In this document: positions 26,247-35,448 of the stretch, one piece after another
How positions within the stretch are numbered: the first letter of the stretch is position 1
Layout: each line of letters opens with the position of its first letter
Source: a filamentous cyanobacterium CCT1
GTDB taxonomy: Bacteria > Cyanobacteriota > Cyanobacteriia > Phormidesmidales > Phormidesmidaceae
Reading direction: 5' to 3'
Assembly (NCBI GenBank): GCA_003017855.1
Contig: PYER01000011.1
Coordinates: forward strand, 1-53,189
Length of the DNA stretch: 53,189 bases
Translations under genes and position numbers: made by a program
Notes under the pieces: model-generated
Databases searched by the model: none
What the model was told of the DNA's origin: nothing
Seen by the model: only the letters and a program-made list of their open reading frames with translations

Positions 26247-28958
26247 ATGCTAAGCCAACTAGAATACAATTCTTGGTGCAGTCGAAACAATCTCTCGATC
26301 GAGGCAAAAGAAGAGATCAACAAAATAAGAGCATCTCAACCTGCTCGAAAGGTTGGAGGTGGTTATAAAAACGTGTGTGGACAATATCCAAGTCGAAAGA
26401 TGGGTGTTTCCATTCAGTTCGAGTCTCACAAGGTTGAACTACCAATACTATACAAACTTGAATACGACGATAGCGTGCTGGAGTATTACGATCAGCCGAA
26501 CCAGATCAAGTTGCTTTCCGAAACTGCTCAAGGTACCAAAAGGGCATACCTTACAACTCCTGACTTTTTTGTGATTTGGCAAGATAGCGCAGGATGGATA
26601 GAGTGTAAGACCGAAAAAGATCTGGAAAAACTCCAATCGAAAAACCCAAGACGGTTTTCTTTAGGGAATGACCAGCAATGGCATTATCTTCCAGGTGAAG
26701 TATATGCCGCAAAACTGGGACTCCATTTTCGAGTTTGGTCAGATTCAGATATTAATTGGATCCTATACAGGAATTTAATTTTCCTTGACGATTACTTTTC
26801 CCAAAACGAAATAGATGAAGAGGAAAAAAGTCTCCTGATAACATTGATTTCTAGAAACCCTGGCATGAGCTTGAATGAATTATTTAACCATGAACATAAT
26901 TTTTCTAAAGATTTAGTGTATACCTCTGTTGCTCGAAGTGAAATATATATTGACCTGAATAGTGCACCAATAGTAGAGCCTGAAAAATGCCTTCTCTTTG
27001 CTAACAAGGAAGCAGCAATAGCTTACAGAATTAGCATTGACTCAATGAGCCATCTTCCAAAGCCACAAATTCCTCTGATCAAACTTCAATCGGGAGAAAA
27101 GCTATTTTATGAAAATCAAGAGCTAACAATTCTCCTTATTGGCTCTGAGAGCGTTTTCCTTAAAGATGGAAACCATAATTCCCTTGAATTAAAAATCTCC
27201 GAAATAGAGCTTTTGATCACAGCAGGAAAAATCAAATCACTAGGATCTCAATTAGAGTCACTAAATGAAAGTAGGGTTTTTGAGTTCTTGTCTACAGCAA
27301 GCAAGAATGATTTAGCAACAGCTAACATGCGTTTTAACTATATTCAAGGGAATATTGAAGGAGATTACTCACCAGAAACAGTAAGAAAATGGAAGAGACG
27401 CTTTAAACTGGCCGAAAAAGAGCATGGGAACGGATTTATCGGCTTGCTCCCTAGAAATCATAGGAAAGGAAATAGAACAAGAAAAATATCCGAAGAAAAA
27501 ATAATTTCAATGAACCAGATTATCGACCAAGAGTATGAGACTTTTAAGCAGCAGTCAATTATGTCATCCTATAGTCATTTTGTTCGCATTCAAGGGAATC
27601 AAGAAATATCTATTGATGACATCCCATGCTACAAAACATTTGCTCAAGAGATCAAGAAAAGGCCTATGTATGAGAAAGAAATAAAAAGAAGAGGCCATAG
27701 GGCTGCGTATAAACATAGTGAATTTTATTACGAGTTAAGTTTTAGCGTACCTAGACATGGAGATAGACCACTTGAGATTGGACACATAGACCATACAGAA
27801 TTAGATATAGAACTTAAATGCTCTAGCACAGGAAAAAACTTAGGTAAACCATGGCTGACACTGTTAACAGATGCTAAAACAAGGAGAATTCTAGCTATCT
27901 ATATAACTTTTGATCCACCATCATATCGTTCCTGCATGATGATCATTAGAGTATGCATTCAAAGAAATGGTCGATTGCCGCAGACAATTGTCACTGATAA
28001 CGGCGCTGAGTTCCATAGTATTTATTATGAAACTCTCCTAACTTATTTAGGTTCAACAATCAAGTATAGACCACCATCCAAATCACGATTTAGCTCGGTT
28101 TGTGAACGTTTATTTGGCACTTCCTCTAAACAGCTAATTTACAACTTGTCTGGAAACACTCAAATCACAAAAGACGTTAGAGTAACCACAAAATATAATA
28201 ATCCTAAAGAATTAGCCACGTGGAATTTAGGCGATTTGTATATCTATTTCAGCCTTTGGGCATACGAAATTTATGATCAGATTACTCACAGTTCTCTTGG
28301 AATTTCCCCTCAAGAAGAATGGCAAATTGGTATAGCAAAATTTGGCTCTAGGGAACATAAGTTTATAGTATATGACAAAAACTTGAAAATTCTTACTATG
28401 CCTGGGACAAGAAAAGGTACTGCCAGAGTCCGAGCAGGTAAAGGTATTCAAATTAAAAATATTCACTATTGGGCCAATGATTTTAGGGATCCTGCATTAG
28501 AAGGAGCAGATGTTGACGTTCGATATGATCCGTTCGATAGAGGGATAGCTTATGCGTTTCTGAAGGGTCGATGGGTTGAGTGTAAAAGTGCTCAATACAG
28601 CACTTTTCAAGGAAGGTCAGAAAAAGAAATAGAAATGGCTTCAGCCGAATATCGTAAGAGAAATGAAAGAAGCAATAAGAACTTGAAGCTCAGTGCCTCG
28701 GCAATGGGTAAATTCTTGAAGGAGATTGAAGTCGAAGAAAGCTTGCAAAGACAACGGCTCAAAGACTTAGAAAGCCAGCGAATTTTAAAGAGTTTAGAAG
28801 GAGATGTTTTCTTAGAAAAAGATTCTAATAGCTTTCTTGAAGCTGAAAAAAGTAATGAAGCTTCAGACTCAATAACCTTGGATGCGTACAACAAGGACGA
28901 AAAAGAAGAAGTTTATGATGATAACTCTTCAATGTTTCAACCCATGGAGCTTATTTAG
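26247..28958 (+). CDS. tnsAB: Fused TnsA-TnsB transposase
   Basis: A 903-residue fusion that cuts both strands at the transposon ends and joins them to the target. The start is ATG 26247 with GGAG six bases before it; an in-frame TTG lies 15 bp upstream. Residues ~1-230 are a TnsA endonuclease: Glu59, and the PD-(D/E)xK site Asp106 (TTPDFFVIW), Glu119 and Lys121 (WIECKT). Helix-turn-helix DNA-binding regions follow (SPETVRKWKRRF). The RNase H-like TnsB core has Asp515 (GHIDHTE), Asp584 (TDNGAEF) and Glu620 (VCERLFG), giving a D-x35-E. A basic, coiled-coil tail may contact TnsC. Fusion of A and B is known in some Tn7-like and type I-B CAST elements. AT-rich codon use, unlike the host. Confidence 0.95.
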   Translation: MLSQLEYNSWCSRNNLSIEAKEEINKIRASQPARKVGGGYKNVCGQYPSRKMGVSIQFESHKVELPILYKLEYDDSVLEYYDQPNQIKLLSETAQGTKRAYLTTPDFFVIWQDSAGWIECKTEKDLEKLQSKNPRRFSLGNDQQWHYLPGEVYAAKLGLHFRVWSDSDINWILYRNLIFLDDYFSQNEIDEEEKSLLITLISRNPGMSLNELFNHEHNFSKDLVYTSVARSEIYIDLNSAPIVEPEKCLLFANKEAAIAYRISIDSMSHLPKPQIPLIKLQSGEKLFYENQELTILLIGSESVFLKDGNHNSLELKISEIELLITAGKIKSLGSQLESLNESRVFEFLSTASKNDLATANMRFNYIQGNIEGDYSPETVRKWKRRFKLAEKEHGNGFIGLLPRNHRKGNRTRKISEEKIISMNQIIDQEYETFKQQSIMSSYSHFVRIQGNQEISIDDIPCYKTFAQEIKKRPMYEKEIKRRGHRAAYKHSEFYYELSFSVPRHGDRPLEIGHIDHTELDIELKCSSTGKNLGKPWLTLLTDAKTRRILAIYITFDPPSYRSCMMIIRVCIQRNGRLPQTIVTDNGAEFHSIYYETLLTYLGSTIKYRPPSKSRFSSVCERLFGTSSKQLIYNLSGNTQITKDVRVTTKYNNPKELATWNLGDLYIYFSLWAYEIYDQITHSSLGISPQEEWQIGIAKFGSREHKFIVYDKNLKILTMPGTRKGTARVRAGKGIQIKNIHYWANDFRDPALEGADVDVRYDPFDRGIAYAFLKGRWVECKSAQYSTFQGRSEKEIEMASAEYRKRNERSNKNLKLSASAMGKFLKEIEVEESLQRQRLKDLESQRILKSLEGDVFLEKDSNSFLEAEKSNEASDSITLDAYNKDEKEEVYDDNSSMFQPMELI

Positions 28959-28960
28959 GT

Positions 28961-30103
28961 ATGAATCGACTATTTCCTGAATACTTATTAAAAGCCGATA
29001 AGATTGAAAGAAGTCAATATTTTCAAGGCGTCATCGTAAACCACATAAAGTTGTCAGAAGTCATCCAGAAGGTTTACAAATTAATAGTTAGCCCAAGTTC
29101 TCAGTCTTCAATCATTATCTTAATCGGACCTACAGGAGCTGGAAAGTCTACTTTAATACCAAGAATTGAAAAAATGCTGATTGCAAGATCTCTTGAAGAC
29201 AAGGACTTTCATCCAGGAAGGATACCTGTTGTTTCGCTGGAAGCAGCCTCACCATCTTCAGGAAATTTTGATTGGAAAGATTATCACTATCGTGCTCTTG
29301 TAAAAATGGAAGAGCCATTAATTGACTATAAAATCGACTATTCAACTCAAGAAATTTCTAGAGATGCAAATGGAAAGATAAAAGTCAAATCTGGTACATC
29401 GACAAACGTACTACGACATGCTCACGAAAACGCTTTACTATATCGTCGGCCTTATGCGGTTATTGTAGATGAGGCACAGCACATTCAGAAAATGTCTAGT
29501 GGTAGACGACTGCAAGATAATATGGACTGTTTAAAGTCCATTGCAAATATCACTAAAATTCCTCATGTTTTAATTGGAACCTATGAGCTTCTAATAATGC
29601 TCAATCTAAGTGCGCAGCTAAGTAGGAGAAGTCAAGAAGTCCATTTTTCAAGATATAAAGCTGATTTAGAAAGCGATAAAAAGAATTTTCGTGCAGCTCT
29701 CCAGTCTTTATCTCTTCATTATATGCCTATGGTTGAAGAAAATAATTTAGATTTTGAGTGGGAATATTGTTATGAGAGATCATTGGGATGCATTGGTATA
29801 TTAAAAGACTGGCTTAATAGAGCATTAAACAATGCGTTGGATGAAGGAAGCGAAAAAATAACAAAGCGTCACTTAGAAAATACAGCTTTAACAGTTGCTC
29901 AATGCCGGGAAATTGCCACTGAAATTACTGAGGGTGAGAAATTGCTAGAGGAGCCTCAATCAAAAAATGATGAGCTTAGAACTCTTTTAGGTTTAGGCAA
30001 AAAGTCCATTCAAGAACCCGAAAAAGTACCTACCTCTGATAGAAAAGGTAGGAGAGTAGGAACTTCTAAGCCAGTCCGTAGAAAGAGCCATGTTGATGAA
30101 TGA
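28961..30103 (+). CDS. tnsC: AAA+ regulator TnsC
   Basis: A 380-residue ATPase that links target selection (TniQ/TnsD) to the transposase. Walker A is GPTGAGKST at residues 56-64 and Walker B is AVIVDEAQHI, with Asp170-Glu171. The sensor-1 region is HVLIGTYELLIML. The C-terminal 60 residues are charged and end in the basic RKGRRVGTSKPVRRKS. The gene begins 2 bp after the tnsAB stop and overlaps tniQ-1, so the block is one operon. Confidence 0.95.
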   Translation: MNRLFPEYLLKADKIERSQYFQGVIVNHIKLSEVIQKVYKLIVSPSSQSSIIILIGPTGAGKSTLIPRIEKMLIARSLEDKDFHPGRIPVVSLEAASPSSGNFDWKDYHYRALVKMEEPLIDYKIDYSTQEISRDANGKIKVKSGTSTNVLRHAHENALLYRRPYAVIVDEAQHIQKMSSGRRLQDNMDCLKSIANITKIPHVLIGTYELLIMLNLSAQLSRRSQEVHFSRYKADLESDKKNFRAALQSLSLHYMPMVEENNLDFEWEYCYERSLGCIGILKDWLNRALNNALDEGSEKITKRHLENTALTVAQCREIATEITEGEKLLEEPQSKNDELRTLLGLGKKSIQEPEKVPTSDRKGRRVGTSKPVRRKSHVDE

Positions 30104-31478
30104 AAGTCATTCTTTTAATAGCGCTGACGTTAACCAAAACCAACAAGTTAGCAGACTCTATTCGATACAACCTATTGATTGTGGTCTTGAAAACGTTGAA
30201 AGTCTAACTAGCTACATTTCAAGACTAGCCGTTGCACATTGTGTTCCTGCAGGTCTCTTGATGACGAAGGAAATCACTCCTTTAATTAAGCCTAAGTATA
30301 ACTTTGCTGGAGAACCTCAGGGAGGGCGTTTAGGAAGAACATTTGCGAATGAAACTAGTGCACTTAATGGATATGGTAGTTGGGCAACTGAAGTAGTTAA
30401 TGTGATTGAGAAGCTTACTTGTAGAACAAATATATCTAAACTAACCTTTCTCAATTGGAGGAAAGTCTTATCTAATCGGAAACTTCTAAAGCAGAATAGA
30501 GCCTGGTATCCCCTTTGTTTTAGCGAATTACTTGATGAGTCTAAAGTCTTGTATGAGCCTCTTAATTGGAGTATAGAAATACTCCAATTATGTTCTACTC
30601 ACAGAACTCCTCTTTCAAACATTTGCCCTCATTGTGAAAAAGAAAACAGTCCACTTGCATGGTATAGCAGGCCAGGGTTTTGTTCAAAATGTCGAGGGTG
30701 GTTAGGTATCGATGCTTATAGATCTAAATTTCCTAATCTGAGATTTAAAGTAGTTAAAGATGAAGAGCAACTTCACTGCATTGAATGCGTGAGGGATTTG
30801 CTTTGCCTGTCGCCTGATAGCTTTTATGATGACGTTAGAGTTTCTATCGCGAGCCATTTGAATCATTTTTCAAAGGATATATCGAGAGACAAATATTTAT
30901 GTCTAGCTCAAGTCCTAGATGTTAGCGTTCAGGCAGTGAGGGAGTGGTGTAAAGGCAAAAGTACTCCAACTTTAGCCTCTATGATAAAAATTTGCTACAA
31001 GTTTAAAATTGATTTTTCTACTTTATTCGAACCCATTTATGGTGTGGCTGTCAATGAAAATTGCGAGTTAGAGAAAAATCATCAAGATTCAAGTAAAAAA
31101 TTAGTTTCTCGTAGATCTATCGAGAAGCAGACATTAATCAAATTAGCCTTAGAAGCAGCACTTCTCGAGAATCCACCAAAATCATTGAATAGTGTTGCTA
31201 ATAAATCAGGAATGCATCCGAAAACGATGAGATTTTACGAAAGAAGCTTGTGCAAGCAGGTATCCAATAATTATGCTCGGTTTAGAACTCAGAAGAAAGA
31301 TGAACGAATAGAAGGTCTCTTACAGGAGATGAAAAAAATTGCTCAATCTCTCTACAGCAAGGGAATTATACCTACCCCAAGCCGTATAGCACCTCACATG
31401 AGTAATCCTGCATCGATTTTGACTGTAGAGTCGAGAAAAAAGCTAGAGCAGTTTCTTCAAGAGAATGAGTGGTTTTGA
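30096..31478 (+). CDS. tniQ: TniQ/TnsD-family target selector 1
   Basis: A 460-residue target-selection protein whose start overlaps the tnsC stop (ATG 30096; another ATG at 30090). The TniQ domain opens with ESLTSYISRLAVAHCVPAGLL. A zinc-binding region follows with CSTHRTPLSNICPHC and FCSKC (about residues 172-205). Further on is an XRE-like helix-turn-helix (LCLAQVLDVSVQAVREWCKGKSTPTLASMI), and a second possible DNA-binding part (SVANKSGMHPKTMRFYERSL). The long C-terminal DNA-binding region makes it TnsD-like rather than a short Cascade-type TniQ. Confidence 0.9.
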   Translation: MNESHSFNSADVNQNQQVSRLYSIQPIDCGLENVESLTSYISRLAVAHCVPAGLLMTKEITPLIKPKYNFAGEPQGGRLGRTFANETSALNGYGSWATEVVNVIEKLTCRTNISKLTFLNWRKVLSNRKLLKQNRAWYPLCFSELLDESKVLYEPLNWSIEILQLCSTHRTPLSNICPHCEKENSPLAWYSRPGFCSKCRGWLGIDAYRSKFPNLRFKVVKDEEQLHCIECVRDLLCLSPDSFYDDVRVSIASHLNHFSKDISRDKYLCLAQVLDVSVQAVREWCKGKSTPTLASMIKICYKFKIDFSTLFEPIYGVAVNENCELEKNHQDSSKKLVSRRSIEKQTLIKLALEAALLENPPKSLNSVANKSGMHPKTMRFYERSLCKQVSNNYARFRTQKKDERIEGLLQEMKKIAQSLYSKGIIPTPSRIAPHMSNPASILTVESRKKLEQFLQENEWF

Positions 31479-31542
31479 GGTGTTGCTATAATGTCTCGAC
31501 CCATGTCCAAATTCAATTGTAAGTTTAGACTTAGGCACAGTA

Positions 31543-32862
31543 ATGATGGGTGAAACACCGAGGTCTGTTAGTAGGCTCTACTATTTTCTCCCTAAAGGTG
31601 TTGATACTACCTACATTGAAGGCCTAACTAGCTTCATAGGCCGCTTAGCTATGGCTCATTGTGTCCCAGCAGGTGCATTACTTGAAAACTTAGTGCAGCC
31701 TATATTAGGGAAAGAGCATGGAAGTGCAACGCTGCATAAAATTTATAACTATACTGCTGCTATAAATGGGCCAGGTACAATGGCTCAAGACTTAATTTCC
31801 TGTTTAGAGAAGCTTACACACCAGCATGCCCTTTCCAAGACTACTTTAGTACCTTGGGCTGAGGTGCTTTCTACAAGACAACTCTTACGCTCCCACAGGG
31901 CTTGGTGCCCCTGCTGTTTACAAGAACTTAGGAGTCAAGGGCTTGAGATTTACGAGGCGTTGCTTTGGACAGTCGAGGCTGTCCAAGTTTGCTCTAGACA
32001 TCGAATTTATCTACAAGAGAACTGTATTACCTGTGGCGAATCAAGCATCTTTTTGACTTGGCAGGGGCGACCGGGTTATTGCTCTAATTGCTTGTCATGG
32101 CTAGGCTTAGAGCAGAGCCAATTTATTGCAAAAGAAGAGCGTAGAGACGATGAATACTTAAGCCGACAGCTTTGGATCTCAACCTCTGTAGGTGAAGTTT
32201 TGGCTGCTGACAGTAGCGTGCTTAAACCTTCCAGAGAAAAGTTGGCTAAAGGATTATCGAAAGCTGTCACTCATTTTGCTGATGGTAATGTCGCAGGGCT
32301 GGCAAGGCAGCTAGGGGTACCTAGAAATACTCTTTGGCTTTGGTGTAACGGGAAAAACAATCCTACTCTTAGTTCCGTATTAGATATTTGCTATAGATTA
32401 GGAATCAGTCTGTTAGATCTTTTCTGCAATGAGGATCTAGAGTTTCCTCCACGAACTGTGCTGAAGCCACCACTTCTTCATGTGCCTGAAGCCTATAGGC
32501 AAAATCCGACGAAATTTCCTAAGGAAGTGATCGAGAAGCATCTTCGAATACTGCTATCTCTTGAAGATGGCCCTTTTCCCTCTTTAGAGGAGGTTGCACG
32601 GCAACTCAAACTAGATAGACGAACTATACTGCGACACTTACCAGAGCTTAGCCATAAGATATCGAATCGCTACAGGACCTACCGGCGTGAAGCCAAAGAG
32701 GCCAATATAAGAGATGCTTGTGAGGATATAAGGCAAATCGTCACCGAACTACGAAAAACGGACCAATATCCTTCAGAGGCACGAGTCGCATCCCTCATGG
32801 CCCATCCCGGGTTTTTACGCTACAAGGTTGTTCGAAGTGCTCTTAAGGCAGCACAAAGTTAA
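31543..32862 (+). CDS. tniQ: TniQ/TnsD-family target selector 2
   Basis: A 439-residue paralogue of the preceding gene with the same plan: IEGLTSFIGRLAMAHCVPAGALL at the N-terminus, zinc ligands in CSRHRIYLQENCITC and YCSNC, an XRE-like helix-turn-helix (GLARQLGVPRNTLWLWCNGKNNPTLSSVL), and a C-terminal HTH-like part (SLEEVARQLKLDRRTILRHLPEL). It is clearly related to, but well diverged from, selector 1. 64 bp separate the two. One of the pair may recognise the tRNA-Ala site; which one cannot be told from the sequence. Confidence 0.9.
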   Translation: MMGETPRSVSRLYYFLPKGVDTTYIEGLTSFIGRLAMAHCVPAGALLENLVQPILGKEHGSATLHKIYNYTAAINGPGTMAQDLISCLEKLTHQHALSKTTLVPWAEVLSTRQLLRSHRAWCPCCLQELRSQGLEIYEALLWTVEAVQVCSRHRIYLQENCITCGESSIFLTWQGRPGYCSNCLSWLGLEQSQFIAKEERRDDEYLSRQLWISTSVGEVLAADSSVLKPSREKLAKGLSKAVTHFADGNVAGLARQLGVPRNTLWLWCNGKNNPTLSSVLDICYRLGISLLDLFCNEDLEFPPRTVLKPPLLHVPEAYRQNPTKFPKEVIEKHLRILLSLEDGPFPSLEEVARQLKLDRRTILRHLPELSHKISNRYRTYRREAKEANIRDACEDIRQIVTELRKTDQYPSEARVASLMAHPGFLRYKVVRSALKAAQS

Positions 32863-32964
32863 ACGTATTTCTGCTAATTTTCGTGATTTGAATCTTGTCC
32901 TGATAGTTCCCACACGTGCGATGCCTCTTCTGCAGCAGTAAGCCCGCATAAGCTATCGAGGAGG

Positions 32965-33270
32965 TCATTTGTCAACGTTTCGGTAGGCGGGATGCAATCG
33001 CGACTCTCCTACGCTTTCGAGTTGAGGAACATCTAACTTAGTAGGGTCAGCCGGCTCTCCGGGTTTCATAATGTATGGCTGAGGTTCCCAGTCAAAGAGC
33101 GTTGGGGCATAACCTATCCCATTTCCCTTCCATGTGGTAGAAGCTTCAGCCAACCTCTCCGAAAAGCCTTCAACAAGCTCTTTGGCTTCGTTAGTCTGGC
33201 CTTGCAAGCAGAACTCTGCTACCTTTCCGAGCAAACGATTCATAACGTCATCAAGATCTTCTGCCAACAT
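32965..33270 (-). CDS. Small protein of unknown function (cargo)
   Basis: A 101-residue protein with AGAGG about seven bases before the ATG, so translation is plausible. The first half is helical and acidic (EDLDDVMNRLLGKVAEFCLQGQTNEAKELVEGF). The second half has proline-rich loops (GYAPTLFDWEPQPYIMKPGEPADPTK). No domain recognised. It is the first cargo gene beyond the transposition module, on the opposite strand. Confidence 0.5.
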   Translation of the reverse strand: MLAEDLDDVMNRLLGKVAEFCLQGQTNEAKELVEGFSERLAEASTTWKGNGIGYAPTLFDWEPQPYIMKPGEPADPTKLDVPQLESVGESRLHPAYRNVDK

Positions 33271-33354
33271 GGGGCACCTCTAGCTACTTGATACAAGGGT
33301 ACTCAATTTTCATAAAGTCGTTCAGCTTCAATCTTCACCATGCTCTTCAAAGCT

Positions 33355-33594
33355 TTACTCAGAGGGGCTTTCGAAGTCTACAAAGTAAACTAAAGGCTTG
33401 TCGTAGATTAAGGCAAACTCAAGGAGTTCGACGATGTCGACGCGGCGCTCGCCGGACTCGCACTTGGAAATGAACGATTGAGGGACGCTGAGACGAGCAG
33501 CCACCTGCTGCTGGGTAAGGTTGGCGTCTAAGCGGGCAGCTTTCAGCCGGACGAGGAACTGTTGGTAACGAAGTGAATAGACTGAGCTGCTCAT
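33355..33594 (-). CDS. XRE-family transcription regulator (cargo)
   Basis: A 79-residue single-domain regulator started at MSSSVYSLRYQQF; an in-frame TTG lies 9 bp upstream. The helix-turn-helix is LTQQQVAARLSVPQSFISKCESGERRVDIVELLEFA. Similar small XRE proteins act as antitoxins or controllers of restriction systems. It is divergent from the next gene, and the dyad at 33622-33642 in the shared promoter region is its likely operator. Base composition is closer to the host than to the tns genes. Confidence 0.88.
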   Translation of the reverse strand: MSSSVYSLRYQQFLVRLKAARLDANLTQQQVAARLSVPQSFISKCESGERRVDIVELLEFALIYDKPLVYFVDFESPSE

Positions 33595-33621
33595 GACGAG
33601 CAAGCTACAATCAGCGGTTAG

Positions 33622-33642
33622 AATATCCCAAAATCGGATATT
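33622..33642. promoter_or_regulatory. Dyad operator between divergent cargo genes
   Basis: AATATCC, seven bases, GGATATT: a perfect 7-bp inverted repeat, 27 bp before the XRE gene and 6-18 bp before the possible starts of the divergent gene. Probable binding site of the XRE protein. Confidence 0.65.
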
Positions 33643-33659
33643 TTCAGGTGGCTAGCCCA

Positions 33660-34019
33660 ATGTTGAAACTGTTTGCTGAGTGGACAGGAGAGAAAGGACT
33701 CTCAAAACTATTTTTTCAGTGTTCTTGTTGTGGAGGGGTGATTGATGACTCAGACGCTGCTTTGGCGCTTTATCCAGTTCGAATTAAACCTCGAACACAT
33801 ACCTATGGCATGCCTTCCACTGAGCTGGACGCCTCTACGGTGTACACGGTCCACTCTGGAGTATGTGCTTTCAGAATAAGGAAGTTAGCGATAGAAACCT
33901 ATCAACATATTGAGATAAGGCAGTTATCACAGCTTCTATCCCATCTCATAGAGAATACGAAAGCCTTTGGGGAGACTAGCCCAGAACTTTGGGAAGGTAC
34001 AGATAACGATCTTGAGTAG
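33660..34019 (+). CDS. Unknown protein with a Cys pair (cargo)
   Basis: A 119-residue protein read from ATG 33660; a GTG at 33648 is the alternative. It contains FFQCSCCGGVIDDSD, which could be half of a metal site, and a later single Cys (SGVCAFRI). No family recognised. It is divergent from the XRE gene and presumably controlled by it, a layout seen for toxin-antitoxin or phage-defence pairs. Confidence 0.45.
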   Translation: MLKLFAEWTGEKGLSKLFFQCSCCGGVIDDSDAALALYPVRIKPRTHTYGMPSTELDASTVYTVHSGVCAFRIRKLAIETYQHIEIRQLSQLLSHLIENTKAFGETSPELWEGTDNDLE

Positions 34020-34264
34020 TGACTTTGAGGCGCTTGGCAAAGGGGCACTTAGCGCCGTGGTCATCCCCAGATGCTTAGCTCCCAAGAATCGGGTTGGTTG
34101 ATCGCCTGGCGGCTCCACGCACGACAGGTAAAGTTTTTGCTGAAAAATAAAGAACTCGTTAGCTGAGACTGTATTTAGGACTAGAACGGGAACTATCAGT
34201 GGAAATACCTGCCTTGCGAACGGAGTATTGTGGGTTAGATGGACTAGCGATAAGGATTGAGTGA

Positions 34265-34520
34265 ATGCCGCGCGGCAAGAAGAACGGAGCTAACAGCCAA
34301 CCCAGTAACGGAGCCCACCTGGGTTTAAGCAAACCCTCTGGGCCGCCGCTGACAAGATGCGCGGCCCCATGGATGCTGAGGAGTATAAGCACGTCACTCT
34401 GGGGCTGATCTTCCTCAGGTATATCTCGGATGCATTTCAGGAGCTGTACGATGACCTGGCTGCTAGGGCTGACACCGATTACACAGACCCCCGGGGACCG
34501 CGACGAGTACATGGCGGAGA
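34265..34520 (+). pseudogene. hsdM: hsdM remnant (type I DNA methyltransferase start)
   Basis: Begins MPRGKKNGANSQPSNGAHLG, which with the next segment is the standard start of type I methylase subunits. The frame then shifts, and KMRGPMDAEEYKHVTLGL plus IFLRYISDAFQELYDDLAARAD continues in another frame. After ADTDYTDP the frame shifts again to GDRDEYMAE. The rest of the gene (about 450 residues with the SAM site and NPPY) is missing, so it is dead. Confidence 0.75.
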
Positions 34521-34525
34521 CTAAT

Positions 34526-34828
34526 ATGAGCATGAAGAGGAAGCAATCCTTTAGCATTAAGAATTTACCAAGGGGTGCCAGAAAGGAATTTGAAATCTTT
34601 TCGAGCACACCAAGGATCTGGGGCGAAAAAATAGAATTTCTTCATTTAAGAGACTGGAAAAAATTTTATATGTTTATCCGATATTGTTATAGATACAGAG
34701 TGAATCTATCTGGTGAGGATGTAAAAGATCTTCTACTCGAAACTAATTTTGAAAAAGAATTTGCGATATACCTTTCTGACATTTTTCATCATGGAATAAA
34801 CTTGCTTAAAGTGACTAAAAGTAATTAA
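34526..34828 (+). CDS. Small protein of unknown function (cargo)
   Basis: Exactly at the point where the hsdM remnant breaks, GGCGGAG provides a ribosome-binding site for ATG 34526. The 100-residue protein (MSMKRKQSFSIKNLPRGARKEF... FEKEFAIYLSDIFHHGINLLKV) is basic at the start, rich in aromatic residues, and AT-rich in codon use. No family recognised. It may be a complete small gene or the tail of a larger inserted one. Confidence 0.4.
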   Translation: MSMKRKQSFSIKNLPRGARKEFEIFSSTPRIWGEKIEFLHLRDWKKFYMFIRYCYRYRVNLSGEDVKDLLLETNFEKEFAIYLSDIFHHGINLLKVTKSN

Positions 34829-35448
34829 AACTTGGTTGTTTGGGCTGAATTAGGCAAGGAATTGCTGAACAAATTCAAGTAAATCAATCGATTTGAGCCA
34901 TGGTGGTTACCGATAAGCCTTTTTTAAGGATAACCGATTTGCTAGGAATGTCCTCAGAGTGATATCTGTACCTGACCTGCTGTGAGTATTATTGAACCGT
35001 GGAAAGAATGGATTGAGGAAGGAGCGGGTGATCATGAGCTAATGGGTAGAAAGTGTTGATGAAATAGTGGGCAGTGCGCACTCTATGCCTACAGAGGATG
35101 TCTATGCGGAGGAAATGAGACAGCCAATTGAGTTCGACAGGTAGGCGTTGGTTATGGGCAAGTAGGTGGGGTGATGAACAGTGCTCACTGCCTTAACTTA
35201 CTTAGCCATTAATCTTTAGGTAGGTAATACATGGCGCTCACACTAATAAATCGTTATTAACACTTTAAAGATCTAACAAAAAAATATTTAGAATTCAGCA
35301 GCACAACAATTGTTCAAACCAAAATCAAATTGATTTTAGAAATAACTAGGCTAAAAGCGAAGGGAATGAATTCCTTAATATCTTGAGATCGTTCATAATA
35401 GCAAATATCTAAAGAATCAGTCCAACACTTTCTATGGGGAGATGAAAT
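34829..35448. other. Gene-poor cargo interval
   Basis: 620 bp. Around 35050-35145 a frame without a start reads VESVDEIVGSAHSMPTEDVYAEEM and ends in a stop, which looks like the tail of a lost gene (possibly an antitoxin-like protein). The last 200 bp are very AT-rich and form the upstream region of the TPR gene. Confidence 0.4.

Noticed and set aside
34159-34608. 149-codon minus-strand frame
   Set aside because: It is antisense to the hsdM remnant, whose recognisable residues are on the plus strand.
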